Translations under genes and position numbers: made by a program
Source: Roseibium denhamense
GTDB lineage: Bacteria; Pseudomonadota; Alphaproteobacteria; Rhizobiales; Stappiaceae
NCBI RefSeq assembly: GCF_009711415.1
Contig: NZ_SMLZ01000109.1
Location: 124,001-188,000 of the forward strand
Direction: 5' to 3'
Length of the DNA: 64,000 nt
The notes under the pieces: model-generated
What the model saw: the letters and a program-made list of their open reading frames with translations, nothing else
Databases searched by the model: none
What the model was told of the DNA's origin: nothing
Part shown: positions 17,908-26,205 of the stretch, one piece after another
Position numbering within the stretch: the stretch's first letter is position 1
How the letters are laid out: every line of letters begins with the position of its first letter

Positions 17908-17917
17908 TTGTATACAA
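17908..17917. promoter_or_regulatory. MatR operator TTGTATACAA
   Basis: Perfect 10-bp palindrome TTGTATACAA between the divergent dctP (start 17825) and GntR-regulator (start 17965) genes. The same palindrome is the reported binding site of MatR, the GntR regulator of the Rhizobium leguminosarum mat operon. Its position 47 nt upstream of the regulator ATG allows control of both directions. Confidence 0.85.
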
Positions 17918-17964
17918 GATGGAAATTATTGCGTGCAGAGAATAGGTGTGTTTATGTCAGTGGC

Positions 17965-18621
17965 ATGGATAGGAAACGTGCAGATCTGATCGCCGACGAA
18001 TTGGAGGGCCTGATTTTGGAGGGCACTTACAAAGATGGCGCGCGTTTGGATGAAGTCCAGCTCGCCGAGCGGTTTGAAGTCTCACGCACCCCGGTCCGGG
18101 AGGCTTTGCAGCGTCTCTCTCAGTCCGGTCTTGTGGAGCAGATCCCTCGGCGTGGCGTCTTTGTGCGCCAGCCGGGTCCGGTCGAGCTTCTCGAGATGTT
18201 CGAGGTCATGGCCGAGTTGGAGGCCGCAAGTGCCCGATTGGCCGCAAGCCGTATCTCAGACCAAGCTTTATCGGATCTTCACGTGGCCAACTCACGCTGT
18301 GATGAGGCGGTCGCGGCCCAGGACGCCGATGGCTATTACCTGGAAAACGAACGCTTCCACGCCATTTTGTACCGGCAATCGGGAAACGGTTTTCTGGAGC
18401 AGGAATGCCTCCGTCTCTACCGGCGCCTTCAACCCTTCCGCCGGATGCAGCTCAGGGCAAGAGGCCGTTTGCCGCAATCCATGGCCGAGCATAAGGCCAT
18501 CGTGACTGCCCTGGAAAAAGGAGATGGCGAAGCTGCGGCTGTGGCCATCCGGGGCCACGTCGCAGTTCAGGGCGAAAAATTCCACCATCTCATGGCCAGC
18601 CTGAAACACGCAGCTGAGTGA
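17965..18621 (+). CDS. matR: GntR-family (FadR/FCD subfamily) regulator of malonate utilisation
   Basis: 218-aa repressor: N-terminal winged helix with EVQLAERFEVSRTPVREALQ (about residues 30-49) and a C-terminal FCD domain of helices that binds a carboxylate ligand, likely malonate. I start at MDRKRADLIADELEG (ATG 17965); the preceding in-frame region overlaps the divergent promoter. A MatR-type operator lies 47 nt upstream, supporting autoregulation and control of dctPQM-matAB. Downstream, a stem-loop separates it from a convergent gene. Confidence 0.9.
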   Translation: MDRKRADLIADELEGLILEGTYKDGARLDEVQLAERFEVSRTPVREALQRLSQSGLVEQIPRRGVFVRQPGPVELLEMFEVMAELEAASARLAASRISDQALSDLHVANSRCDEAVAAQDADGYYLENERFHAILYRQSGNGFLEQECLRLYRRLQPFRRMQLRARGRLPQSMAEHKAIVTALEKGDGEAAAVAIRGHVAVQGEKFHHLMASLKHAAE

Positions 18622-18654
18622 AACTCTTAAAACCCAGCGCGAGTTATTGGAGTT

Positions 18655-18674
18655 AGTCTCGGTTGGCCGAGACT
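18655..18674. terminator. Stem-loop between convergent matR and YciI-like gene
   Basis: Inverted repeat AGTCTCGG (18655-18662) / CCGAGACT (18667-18674) with a TTGG tetraloop, 34 nt after matR and 55 nt from the end of the convergent gene. There is no clear U-run on either side, so it is a candidate bidirectional terminator by position only. Confidence 0.5.
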
Positions 18675-18729
18675 TCCCAGAAAAACGTCCATGCGCGAGA
18701 CTTTGAGGAACCAATTCCCATTAACGGCG

Positions 18730-19116
18730 CTATCGAAAGTCCGTGCGGCCGCCCGACAAACCGACCGAGAGTGTGAAACTGCCCTCATTGATCAGCCAGC
18801 GGCGGATTGTGTAACGGCGCACGCCGCGCGCATGCATCGGATCTCCATCCGCAAGCGCCTTGGCCTCTTCAAGGGAGGCAGCCCGGTAAATGATCAGGCC
18901 TTCACCTGTCATGTGCTCGCCGGTCTCATCTGAGACAGGTCCTGCAAATGCAAGTTTGCCGTCAGACTCCAATCTTGCCTGGTAGGCCAGATGGTCGGGA
19001 AGGTTCCCAGGCAAGTCTGCGTCCGGCCCGGCAGGTGATGTGGAGACCGCATATAGCTCAAGCGCCAGGGCGCCGCGATCCTTGGCGATCTTCTTGTAAT
19101 CGTTCCACGCGGGCAT
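18730..19116 (-). CDS. YciI-like dimeric alpha-beta barrel protein
   Basis: 128 aa. It carries the YciI pattern of a ferredoxin-like alpha-beta fold: a central FAGPVSDETGEHMTGEGLIIY strand-turn region (in parts GPVSDE and GEGLIIYRA), then SLEEAKALADGDPMHARGV, where the DPxxxxG step is typical. A GGAGG ribosome site precedes the ATG. It diverges from the FAH gene over a 105-nt region with the shared cluster operator, so it belongs to the ring-cleavage cluster. The fold is shared with muconolactone isomerase and EthD-type enzymes; an isomerase or lactonising role is speculation. Confidence 0.75.
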   Translation of the reverse strand: MPAWNDYKKIAKDRGALALELYAVSTSPAGPDADLPGNLPDHLAYQARLESDGKLAFAGPVSDETGEHMTGEGLIIYRAASLEEAKALADGDPMHARGVRRYTIRRWLINEGSFTLSVGLSGGRTDFR

Positions 19117-19148
19117 TGTGTGTTCCTCCGAATTTCCTTCACTCTAAA

Positions 19149-19166
19149 AAAATCGATATTATTTGA
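19149..19166. promoter_or_regulatory. Candidate cluster operator, copy 1 (FAH/YciI promoter)
   Basis: AAAATCGATATTATTTGA, found again with one change in inverted orientation at 25884-25901 in front of the cluster's GntR gene. It overlaps a TTGACA hexamer (19163-19168), so bound repressor would occlude a -35 element reading into the FAH operon. A further ATCGAT follows at 19170-19175. Confidence 0.65.
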
Positions 19167-19221
19167 CAATCGATAAAATCGTCGTCAAAGTAATAAAAAA
19201 TTGGGAAACACCGAGGCGAAC

Positions 19222-20103
19222 ATGCGTTTCATTGTAGGGACTGGGGCAGCAGGTCAGGGCGTCTATCTTGTTGAAGGCACACAGGCCTGGAGCCTGACAG
19301 CTCTGGACAGCAAGGTCGGACCGGATCTGCGCGCCATAATCGATGGCCATGTTGACGTGAACGCTCTTGCGGAACGTAAAACCTCGGTCCCGGCAGAGCC
19401 CGTTGCAGGTCTCACACCCGGATTGCCCATCGCCCTTCCGGGCAAAATCATCTGTCTCGGACTGAACTATGTCGACCACATCAAGGAAGGCGGTTACGAC
19501 ATTCCGGACTACCCTGCACTTTTTATCCGCACCAACTCCTCGATGATCCCGGCAGGCGCTCCCATGGTGCGGCCAACCTGCTCCGAACAGCTCGATTACG
19601 AAGCCGAACTGATGGTGATCATCGGCAAGGGCGGAAAGCACATCTCAGAAGCGGACGCCTTGAGCCATGTGTTCGGCTATACGCTGTTTAACGATGGGTC
19701 CGTGCGCGAATACCAGCGCAAGACGCACCAGTGGACCCCCGGAAAGAACTTTGACGCCACAGGTCCTGTCGGCCCTGTCATTGTGACGCCGGATGAACTT
19801 CCGGAAGGGGCGAATGGTCTTAAGATCGAATCCCGTGTCGGACAGGAAATCCTTCAGAGCGCGACCACTTCGGACATGCTGTGGAGCGTTGCAAGAACCA
19901 TCGCAACCGTTTCCGAATTCACCACACTGGAACCGGGAGATTATCTGGCGATGGGAACACCGCCTGGCGTTGGACATGCGAAAAAGCCGCCGCGGTGGCT
20001 TCGCCCAGGCGAAACGGTGGAAGTGGAAATTGAAGGCATCGGCATTTGCGCGAACCCGATTATCGCCGAAGAAGACATGTCAGCGACGGAGGCTGCGGAA
20101 TGA
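19222..20103 (+). CDS. Fumarylacetoacetate hydrolase (FAH) family protein
   Basis: 293-aa hydrolase or isomerase acting on beta-diketo or 2-oxo-enoic acids. The FAH core begins at IICLGLNYVDHIKEGG; metal ligands are suggested by EQLDYEAELMVIIGKG and YTLFNDGSVREYQ, and the end shows GDYLAMGTPPGVGHAKKPP and VEVEIEGIG, as in 2-hydroxyhepta-2,4-diene-dioate isomerases and acylpyruvases. The ATG at 19222 is preceded by GAGG; a TTG 21 nt earlier is less likely. First gene of a six-gene (+) operon; its stop overlaps the next start (ATGA). Confidence 0.85.
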   Translation: MRFIVGTGAAGQGVYLVEGTQAWSLTALDSKVGPDLRAIIDGHVDVNALAERKTSVPAEPVAGLTPGLPIALPGKIICLGLNYVDHIKEGGYDIPDYPALFIRTNSSMIPAGAPMVRPTCSEQLDYEAELMVIIGKGGKHISEADALSHVFGYTLFNDGSVREYQRKTHQWTPGKNFDATGPVGPVIVTPDELPEGANGLKIESRVGQEILQSATTSDMLWSVARTIATVSEFTTLEPGDYLAMGTPPGVGHAKKPPRWLRPGETVEVEIEGIGICANPIIAEEDMSATEAAE

Positions 20104-20780
20104 CGCAAGCAGCCACATCCGCGCCCACTGGCGATGCGTTGGCACAACTCCGGGAGGAGGCGCGGAACGATGTGCGGGCTTTGCGGGAACGCATTCAGAA
20201 TTTGGATGATGACGCGATTGATTTGATCTTGCGCGGTGCACGGTCTCACTACGCATGGCAAAACAAAGCCGTCCCCCGTGAACTTCTCGAGACGATTTAT
20301 GAGATAACCGCGGCCGGCGCGACCAGCATGAATACATGCCCTGCCCGGTTCTTCTTCATCGAAACGCTTGAGGCAAAGCAGCGGCTTGCAAAATCGCTGA
20401 AGGAAAAAAACATCGACAAGATGATGTCAGCACCGGTCACGGTCATTATCGCGCATGATCTCGACTTCTGGACCAAACTGCCGTTCCTGTTTCCTCATGA
20501 AGATAGGCGGCCTTTCTTTCAGGGAAAACCTGAGCATTGCGAGACAACGGCTTTCCGGAACGGGACACTGCAAGGCGCCTATTTCATGATTGCGGCCCGC
20601 GCCGTTGGCCTCGATGTCGGGGCCATGTCCGGATTTTCAAATGCTATCGTCGATGCGGAGTTCTTTGCCGGTACGACCTTGAAGTCAAACTTCCTTTGCA
20701 ATCTCGGTTATGCGGACGAAAGCGCGTTGTTTCAAAAACTTCCGCGCCTTCCCTTCGAGACGGCCTGCAAATTCTTGTGA
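20100..20780 (+). CDS. Nitroreductase-family protein, RutE/malonic semialdehyde reductase-like
   Basis: 226-aa flavin-dependent reductase. The family pattern of RutE is clear: TSMNTCPARFFFIETLEAKQ, APVTVIIAHDLDFW, TAFRNGTLQGAYFMIAARA, GLDVGAMSGFSNAIVDAEFF and SNFLCNLGYADES. RutE reduces malonic semialdehyde to 3-hydroxypropionate in uracil breakdown, but no other rut gene is here. Coupled by ATGA to the FAH gene, it more likely reduces a semialdehyde or enone formed from the ring-cleavage product; that is inference. Confidence 0.8.
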   Translation: MTQAATSAPTGDALAQLREEARNDVRALRERIQNLDDDAIDLILRGARSHYAWQNKAVPRELLETIYEITAAGATSMNTCPARFFFIETLEAKQRLAKSLKEKNIDKMMSAPVTVIIAHDLDFWTKLPFLFPHEDRRPFFQGKPEHCETTAFRNGTLQGAYFMIAARAVGLDVGAMSGFSNAIVDAEFFAGTTLKSNFLCNLGYADESALFQKLPRLPFETACKFL

Positions 20781-20786
20781 GGGATC

Positions 20787-21245
20787 ATGCCAGCGTTCAA
20801 GGAAAAGACCGTTGTCACCTTAAGAACACATGGCCGGGGCGTGAGCCACTCCAGAACGGATATCAGTCTTCGTGATCTGTCATTTACCATCGACGAGCCA
20901 GCCGCCAGAGGCGGAACAAACCTTGGGCCCGCACCGACAGAAACGGCCCTCGCCGCGCTCGCCGGCTGCACAAATGTCATCGGCCACAAATGCGCCGGTC
21001 AACTGGGTGTCGATATCGGACATCTGGACATCGAAATCACCTGCGAATTCGACCGCAGGGGCGTAACTCTTGAGGAGGAGATCAACGTCCCGTTTGTCGC
21101 ACTGCGCCAGGTTGTTGTCAGCGACGGCTCCATTGCAGAGGAGGATCTGCAGCGAGTCGGTGTTGAGGTTGCCAAATACTGTCCATTGTCGAAGCTTTTC
21201 GAGCAATCCGGGACAGCCCTGGAGACGATCTGGCAAAAAGCCTGA
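20787..21245 (+). CDS. OsmC-family protein
   Basis: 152-aa OsmC/Ohr-fold protein. The two reactive cysteines stand at Cys61 (ALAGCTNVIGHKCA) and Cys132 (AKYCPLSKLF), matching the peroxidatic/resolving pair. It lies 6 nt after the RutE-like gene. OsmC-like proteins often occur in catabolic operons, where they may detoxify peroxides or reactive products; the specific role is unknown. Confidence 0.85.
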   Translation: MPAFKEKTVVTLRTHGRGVSHSRTDISLRDLSFTIDEPAARGGTNLGPAPTETALAALAGCTNVIGHKCAGQLGVDIGHLDIEITCEFDRRGVTLEEEINVPFVALRQVVVSDGSIAEEDLQRVGVEVAKYCPLSKLFEQSGTALETIWQKA

Positions 21246-21276
21246 CCGGTCTCGCTTTCTTTGGGAGGAGAATGCC

Positions 21277-22362
21277 ATGATTGGAAAATTGACACGCCGC
21301 AGCGCTTTGGCATTTGCGCTGCTCAGCACGGTATCGATGCCGGCCTTCGCGACAGAAACCATCAAGGCGGTGGTCATAGATGGCTATCCGGCCCGCGCCA
21401 TGTGGGTTCAGGAGTTCACGAACTTCTTTATTCCGGAAGTCGACAAGCGCCTGGCGGAAACGGGCAACTACAAGATGGATTGGCAGGAGAGCTACGGCGG
21501 TTCAATCGTCAAGCCCAAAGGCGTTCTGGAAGGGGTTAAACTCGGGCTCGGGGACATCGGGATCGTAACCACGATCTTCCATTCATCGAAGCTCCCCAGT
21601 CAGGCCCTGGCTGCCGTAACTCCCTTCATTGCACCAGATTCCAGGGCAGTCGCCAAGGCGGTTGACGAAATCGCCAAGGAATTCCCGACCATGCAGAAGG
21701 AGTTTGAAGCGCAGAACCAGGTGTATCTCGCGACCGGAGTTGTCCTCGACACCTATCAAGTGTTCTCAAAAGATCCGATTGAGTCGCTCTCCGCTTTGGA
21801 AGGCAGCAAAGTCGCTGGGGCTGGTATGAACCTGCGTTATCTGGAAGGGATCGAAGGGGCAGCCGGTGTGCGCGGGGGACTGACCGACTTCTACAACATG
21901 CTGCAGACCGGCTTGGTCGACAACGCCATGCTGTGGCCGGAAGCCGCCAAAACGTTCAAGATCGCGGAAGTTGCCCCGTACATGCTCAAAGCAGACCTCG
22001 GTGCCGTGAATTCCAAGACAATCACTGTCAACAAGGACTACTGGGACGGCCTCCCCGATGAAGTAAAGTCCGTACTCCAGGACGTTGCGGTTGCGTATCG
22101 GGATCACGTGGCCGGAATTGCAATGGATCGTGCAGAGGCGAGCCGGGCGGCTTACGTGGAGTCCGGCGGCACAGTGGTTGAAATGGACACGGCAGAACGC
22201 GCTCAATGGGCACAGGCCATGCCGAACATTGCGGTGGAATGGGCAGCGGGTCTGGATGCAAAGGGAGAACCCGGCAGCGACATGCTGAAGGCTTACATGG
22301 CAAAGCTTTCGGAGGCGGGCTTCACTCCAGTGCGCGATTGGTCGGCTGAACTGACCCAGTAG
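21277..22362 (+). CDS. dctP: TRAP transporter solute-binding protein (ring-cleavage cluster)
   Basis: 361-aa DctP-type binding protein. The signal peptide (MIGKLTRRSALAFALLSTVS) ends near PAFAT; mature protein follows with ETIKAVVIDGYPARAMWVQE. GGAGG lies 8 nt before the ATG at 21277; an open frame further upstream overlaps osmC in another register. The DFYNMLQTGLVDNAMLWPEA segment corresponds to the substrate-contact helix, which carries no usual Arg, hinting at a ligand other than a simple C4-dicarboxylate. Followed by dctQM. Confidence 0.87.
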   Translation: MIGKLTRRSALAFALLSTVSMPAFATETIKAVVIDGYPARAMWVQEFTNFFIPEVDKRLAETGNYKMDWQESYGGSIVKPKGVLEGVKLGLGDIGIVTTIFHSSKLPSQALAAVTPFIAPDSRAVAKAVDEIAKEFPTMQKEFEAQNQVYLATGVVLDTYQVFSKDPIESLSALEGSKVAGAGMNLRYLEGIEGAAGVRGGLTDFYNMLQTGLVDNAMLWPEAAKTFKIAEVAPYMLKADLGAVNSKTITVNKDYWDGLPDEVKSVLQDVAVAYRDHVAGIAMDRAEASRAAYVESGGTVVEMDTAERAQWAQAMPNIAVEWAAGLDAKGEPGSDMLKAYMAKLSEAGFTPVRDWSAELTQ

Positions 22363-22398
22363 CAGCAGCCTGACTGAGCAGGGGGAGGGAGCGCCGGA

Positions 22399-22959
22399 AT
22401 GCTGCGTTTAATAACTTCTGGCGTTCGCGCCCTATCTTCAGCGGCCAACTGGGTTGCGATCGGGGCTAACGCGATTGGAACCCTGATCGTTCTCGCCCTC
22501 GTCATGGTGATCAATTATGACGTGGTCGCGAGAGGCTTCTTCAACGCGCCCTTCCGCGGCGCGGTCGAAGTCGTTCAGTTTTCTATGGTCCTGATCGTCT
22601 TTCTCCAATTGCCGGACGTGGTGCGAACAAACCGTCTAACCCGGTCGGACGGTTTTTTGATCCTACTGGAAGCCTCCCGGCCCAAACTCGCCGCAACAAT
22701 CCGGCGGGTGATCAACACAGCTTCCGCCATCTTCATGGCCCTCGTCGCCTATGCGATTTGGCCGGAGTTCTTGGAAATGTATGAAACCAAGGATTTCTTC
22801 GGAGTTCCAGGCATCTTCACCGCGCCCTGGTGGCCGATCAAATTGGCAATCTATCTCAGTGCCGTTTTGTGCACACTGATGTTTTTACTGAAAGTTCTTG
22901 TGCCCGATACGAAGACCGGCGCTGCACAGCCCAGCGAACCATCCGAGGATAACGCGTGA
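22399..22959 (+). CDS. dctQ: TRAP transporter small permease (ring-cleavage cluster)
   Basis: 186-aa DctQ protein with four hydrophobic segments (first IGTLIVLALVMVINYDVVAR, last WPIKLAIYLSAVLCTLMFLL) and the RGAVEVVQFSMVLIVFLQLP helix typical of the family. It begins after a GGGGGAGGGAG site and its stop overlaps the dctM start by 4 nt (GTGA). Confidence 0.88.
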   Translation: MLRLITSGVRALSSAANWVAIGANAIGTLIVLALVMVINYDVVARGFFNAPFRGAVEVVQFSMVLIVFLQLPDVVRTNRLTRSDGFLILLEASRPKLAATIRRVINTASAIFMALVAYAIWPEFLEMYETKDFFGVPGIFTAPWWPIKLAIYLSAVLCTLMFLLKVLVPDTKTGAAQPSEPSEDNA

Positions 22960-24263
22960 CACCTTTTGAAATCGGCACCCTCTCGGTCATTGCGATTGTC
23001 GTCCTGGTCTACCTCGGTGTCTACATCCCGATCGCGCTCGGACTGGTCTCGTTTGTGTCCATTATCTTGATGCGGGACAACTTTGACCTTGCCGTAAACC
23101 TATTGAAGATCGCGATTGGCGACAGCGTGATGGAATACACGTTTGCCACCGTCCCACTCTTCACCTTCATGGGCCTGATCGTCTCAAAGGCAGGGCTCGG
23201 CGCCGATATTTATCAAGTCATGAACAGCGGCTTCAAACGCGTTAAAGGCGGTATCGGTATGGCGACCGTCGGCGCCAACGCGGTCTTTGCGGCCGTTACC
23301 GGATCGTCGATTGCCTCAGCCTCGGTTTTTTCCAAAGTGTCCGTGCCGCAAATGCTGGCATTCGACTACAACCCGCGCTTTGCCGTGGGCGTCGTCGCGG
23401 GCTCCTCCGTCCTCGGAATGATCATACCGCCCTCCGCCATGCTCATCATCTATTCGTTTGTCGCCGAGCAAAGTGTCGGCGACATGTTTTTGGCAGGGGT
23501 TGTTCCAGGACTGATGCTGGCCGGTGCCTATGTGGTGGCCATATTCCTGATGGGGCGATTGACGCCAGACTATGTCGGCGGCCGCCCGGCCGAAGAAACC
23601 GAGTGGATGTCGCCGCTTGAAATCGCCGACAAGACGCTGCCGACACTCATCTTGATCGTGGCAGTTCTCGGCGGCATCTACACTGGATGGCTGACACCTG
23701 TGGAAGCAGGCGCGACTGGCGCCCTGCTCGGCCTGATTATTGCGGCCATCCGGAAAAAGCTGACGCTCCAATCGGCCTGGCAGGCGCTTTTGGAAACCGG
23801 CCACATTACCGCGTCCATCTTGTTCCTGATCACGGCCGCCTCGATCTACAGCCGGATGCTCGGTCTGGCCGGTTTGCCGAACGAATTGGGGACATTGCTC
23901 ACCGAAACACAAATGACCTTCTTCTGGATCATGGTCATTTACGTGGCGATGATGATCTTTCTCGGCACGATCCTGGACACAGCATCGATCATTCTGATTG
24001 TCGTGCCGCTGTTCCTGCCGCTGGTCGAGCCGATGGGTCTGTCGCTTGTGTGGTTCGGCATAATAACCGTGGTCGGTGCGGAAATAGGACTTCTGACGCC
24101 ACCGCTCGGCATTTCCTGTTTTGTGATCAAGGCGACCCTCAATGATCCCAGGATTTCGTTGAAAGACGTGTTTGTCGGAGCCTTCCCCTTTGCCCTGGTC
24201 ATGCTCGTTGTTCTGATCGCCCTGATCCGCTGGCCCTCGCTCAGCCTGGCCATATTGAACTAG
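22956..24263 (+). CDS. dctM: TRAP transporter large permease (ring-cleavage cluster)
   Basis: 435-aa DctM permease. Segments such as FATVPLFTFMGLIVSKAGLG, ANAVFAAVTGSSIASASVFS, GSSVLGMIIPPSAMLIIYSF and VVGAEIGLLTPPLGISCFVI match the family. The GTG start overlaps dctQ. It is followed after 11 nt by the intradiol dioxygenase gene, tying uptake to ring cleavage. Confidence 0.92.
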   Translation: MTPFEIGTLSVIAIVVLVYLGVYIPIALGLVSFVSIILMRDNFDLAVNLLKIAIGDSVMEYTFATVPLFTFMGLIVSKAGLGADIYQVMNSGFKRVKGGIGMATVGANAVFAAVTGSSIASASVFSKVSVPQMLAFDYNPRFAVGVVAGSSVLGMIIPPSAMLIIYSFVAEQSVGDMFLAGVVPGLMLAGAYVVAIFLMGRLTPDYVGGRPAEETEWMSPLEIADKTLPTLILIVAVLGGIYTGWLTPVEAGATGALLGLIIAAIRKKLTLQSAWQALLETGHITASILFLITAASIYSRMLGLAGLPNELGTLLTETQMTFFWIMVIYVAMMIFLGTILDTASIILIVVPLFLPLVEPMGLSLVWFGIITVVGAEIGLLTPPLGISCFVIKATLNDPRISLKDVFVGAFPFALVMLVVLIALIRWPSLSLAILN

Positions 24264-24274
24264 AAGAGGACCTC

Positions 24275-25150
24275 ATGCGCCGCGTCACCAAAGACAACAT
24301 CACCGACGTTTTCATGAGCTATTTCGGTCCGGACACGGACCCACGCCTTAGGGAAGTCCTGGAAAGTCTGGTCCGGCACCTGCATTCTTTTGCACGGGAG
24401 ACCAAGCTTACACACGCAGAATGGCGCATGGGCATTGAATTCCTGGAAAAAGCCGGCGCCATTTCCGATGCGGAACGGCATGAATTTGTTTTGCTGTCCG
24501 ATGTGCTCGGCCTGTCGTCCCTCGTCGATATGCTGCATTCCAGCCCTAACGGAACTTCGTCTTCCGTGCTTGGGCCATTTCACATAACGGGATCGCCTCC
24601 TCTGGCCATAGGAGGCGACTTGCGTGGAGACTTCCAGGAACAGGTCCTCCTTGCAGAAGGAACCGTTCGTGACACGGATGGAAATCCGATTGCCGGCGCA
24701 AAAATTGATATCTGGCAGACCGCCCCCAACGGACTTTACTCCAGTCAGGATCCGGACCAGGACACTTACTCGTTTCACGGCATTCAAACGACTGGGCAGG
24801 ACGGCCGTTATGCGTTCACAACCGTGAAGCCAGTGAGCTACACTGTTCCGAGCGACGGACCAGTTGGCGATATCCTGCGGGCCAGCGGCCGTCACCCCTG
24901 GCGGCCCTCTCACCTGCACTACATCGTAACCGCGCCTGGTTATGCGCCTCTGGTGACCGAGATTTTTCCCGACGACGACCCTTATCTTGATGAGGACACG
25001 GTGTTCGGCGTCCGAGAAGATCTGATCATGACCTATGTCGAGCAACCGGCAGGCTCGTTTCCGCCGGAAGGTTTCGAATTGTCCGGTAAGGTCGACGGCC
25101 CTTATCTGATAGCCGCGTTCGATCTTGTCCTTGTGAGGGAAGCTGTCTGA
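24275..25150 (+). CDS. Intradiol ring-cleavage dioxygenase (hydroxyquinol/catechol 1,2-dioxygenase type)
   Basis: 291-aa non-haem Fe(III) enzyme opening an aromatic diol between the hydroxyls. An N-terminal helical dimerisation domain (1-95) is followed by SSVLGPFHITGSPPL. The four iron ligands are visible: Tyr155 (NGLYSSQ), Tyr189 (VSYTVPSDGP), His213 and His215 (WRPSHLHYIV). The DGPVGDILRASGRHPWRPSH stretch resembles hydroxyquinol 1,2-dioxygenases more than catechol ones. Last gene of the operon; the product would be a (hydroxy)muconate, consistent with downstream hydrolase and reductase functions, but no maleylacetate reductase or mono-oxygenase gene is present. Confidence 0.87.
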   Translation: MRRVTKDNITDVFMSYFGPDTDPRLREVLESLVRHLHSFARETKLTHAEWRMGIEFLEKAGAISDAERHEFVLLSDVLGLSSLVDMLHSSPNGTSSSVLGPFHITGSPPLAIGGDLRGDFQEQVLLAEGTVRDTDGNPIAGAKIDIWQTAPNGLYSSQDPDQDTYSFHGIQTTGQDGRYAFTTVKPVSYTVPSDGPVGDILRASGRHPWRPSHLHYIVTAPGYAPLVTEIFPDDDPYLDEDTVFGVREDLIMTYVEQPAGSFPPEGFELSGKVDGPYLIAAFDLVLVREAV

Positions 25151-25201
25151 CACTAGTGCCCAAACTGACGATCTTTCATGGTTCGGACCGCTGGATGCCG
25201 G

Positions 25202-25882
25202 CTACTCTGCCGCTTCCTGCGAGAAATGCTTTTCAAGGAATGCGCCAGTATTGCGGTAATGATCGAGCAGCAAGCGGCATGCCGTCTCGACATCCCGGTC
25301 GACGGCCGCATTCATGATATCCGTATGTTCCTTGCCGATATCGCGTCTCGCGTAACTCAGATCCTTACCCGCCAGATAGCGGTACCGGATATTCAGGTCG
25401 TAAAGCTGGTTACAGAACTTGAGCAGGACCGGCGAATGACTGCCGCTCAAAAGGTTCATATGGAACGCCTTGTGCAGTTCCTCGAAGCGCTCGACATTGG
25501 TTCGCGGTTCACGCATCATCCGGTGGTGGCTGATCACAAGGCGGTCTTCCCAGGCGTGATCGGCCTCCCTCAGGCTTTCCCGCAAGGCAATCTCCTCGAG
25601 ATGGCAGCGCAGGTTGAGAATTTCCTGAAAGTTGTGTGCACTGATCTCCGCCGCTCGAAAGCCACGCTGGTCGAGCCGTTCGACCAGCAGATCCGATACC
25701 AGGAGCGTCAGAGCCTCCCGAATGGGAGAACCGCCCATATCTAGGATCTTGCGCAAGGTTTCGATCTTCAGCTTCTCCCCAGGCGCGAGCTCGCCAACCA
25801 GGATCATCCGGCGGATCATCAGGTAGGCCCGGTGCGTTGCCGAAGCTTCTTGCGTCGTATCGGAATTCGTTGCGATAGCCAT
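25202..25882 (-). CDS. GntR-family (FCD) regulator of the ring-cleavage cluster
   Basis: 226-aa regulator: winged helix (RAYLMIRRMILVGELAPGEK; GGSPIREALTLLVSDLLVER) and an FCD ligand domain (NLRCHLEEIALRESL; HKAFHMNLLSGSHSP). It is convergent with the dioxygenase gene. The first ATG (25882) has no ribosome site and lies 1 nt from an 18-nt motif also present in the FAH promoter, so a leaderless message or a later start is possible. Probably a repressor released by an aromatic-derived acid. Confidence 0.85.
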   Translation of the reverse strand: MAIATNSDTTQEASATHRAYLMIRRMILVGELAPGEKLKIETLRKILDMGGSPIREALTLLVSDLLVERLDQRGFRAAEISAHNFQEILNLRCHLEEIALRESLREADHAWEDRLVISHHRMMREPRTNVERFEELHKAFHMNLLSGSHSPVLLKFCNQLYDLNIRYRYLAGKDLSYARRDIGKEHTDIMNAAVDRDVETACRLLLDHYRNTGAFLEKHFSQEAAE

Positions 25883-26205
25883 ATCAGATAATATCGATTT
25901 TCTTCCAGATATTCTAGTTTTACCTATATCTGTTTTAGGTCATCATCTACGTAATTTCCAGTACAGCCGATCCTCTTGAACATCTTTTGATGCGGTCTGA
26001 TCGGGATATTTAAGAGAGGGGCCATCCTCTACCCGCACCCGGCGCCTTCGTTTCGGAAACAGAGCGCATAACTTCAGATAAACAGTCGGTACGAACCTTG
26101 TTGAAAATTGACCCTTAAAACCGAGTTTTCGTATTTAAAAACATATAATTGGACGCTGTCTGCTATACTCCATCGGCACGTATCAGAAGGCAGTCACCAA
26201 CCAAT
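25883..26205. other. Intergenic control region between GntR gene and ROK kinase
   Basis: 323 nt without a supportable gene. The left end holds the operator at 25884-25901; the right half is AT-rich (26100-26170) and probably carries the ROK kinase promoter, with TATACT at 26164-26169 as a possible -10 hexamer but no convincing -35. A short imperfect hairpin AGAGG/CCTCT lies around 26014-26030. Base composition is lower in GC than the flanking genes, as expected for divergent promoters. Confidence 0.5.
25884..25901. promoter_or_regulatory. Candidate cluster operator, copy 2 (GntR promoter)
   Basis: On the minus strand it reads AAAATCGATATTATCTGA, 17 of 18 identical to 19149-19166. It abuts the GntR start codon, suggesting autoregulation by the same factor that controls the FAH operon. 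Confidence 0.65.

Noticed and set aside
26130..26150. GTATTTAAAA near the ROK kinase promoter, similar to the murQ/kinase tandem repeat
   Set aside because: Only one partial unit matches and the 11-bp spacing is lost, so it is not convincing as a third operator.
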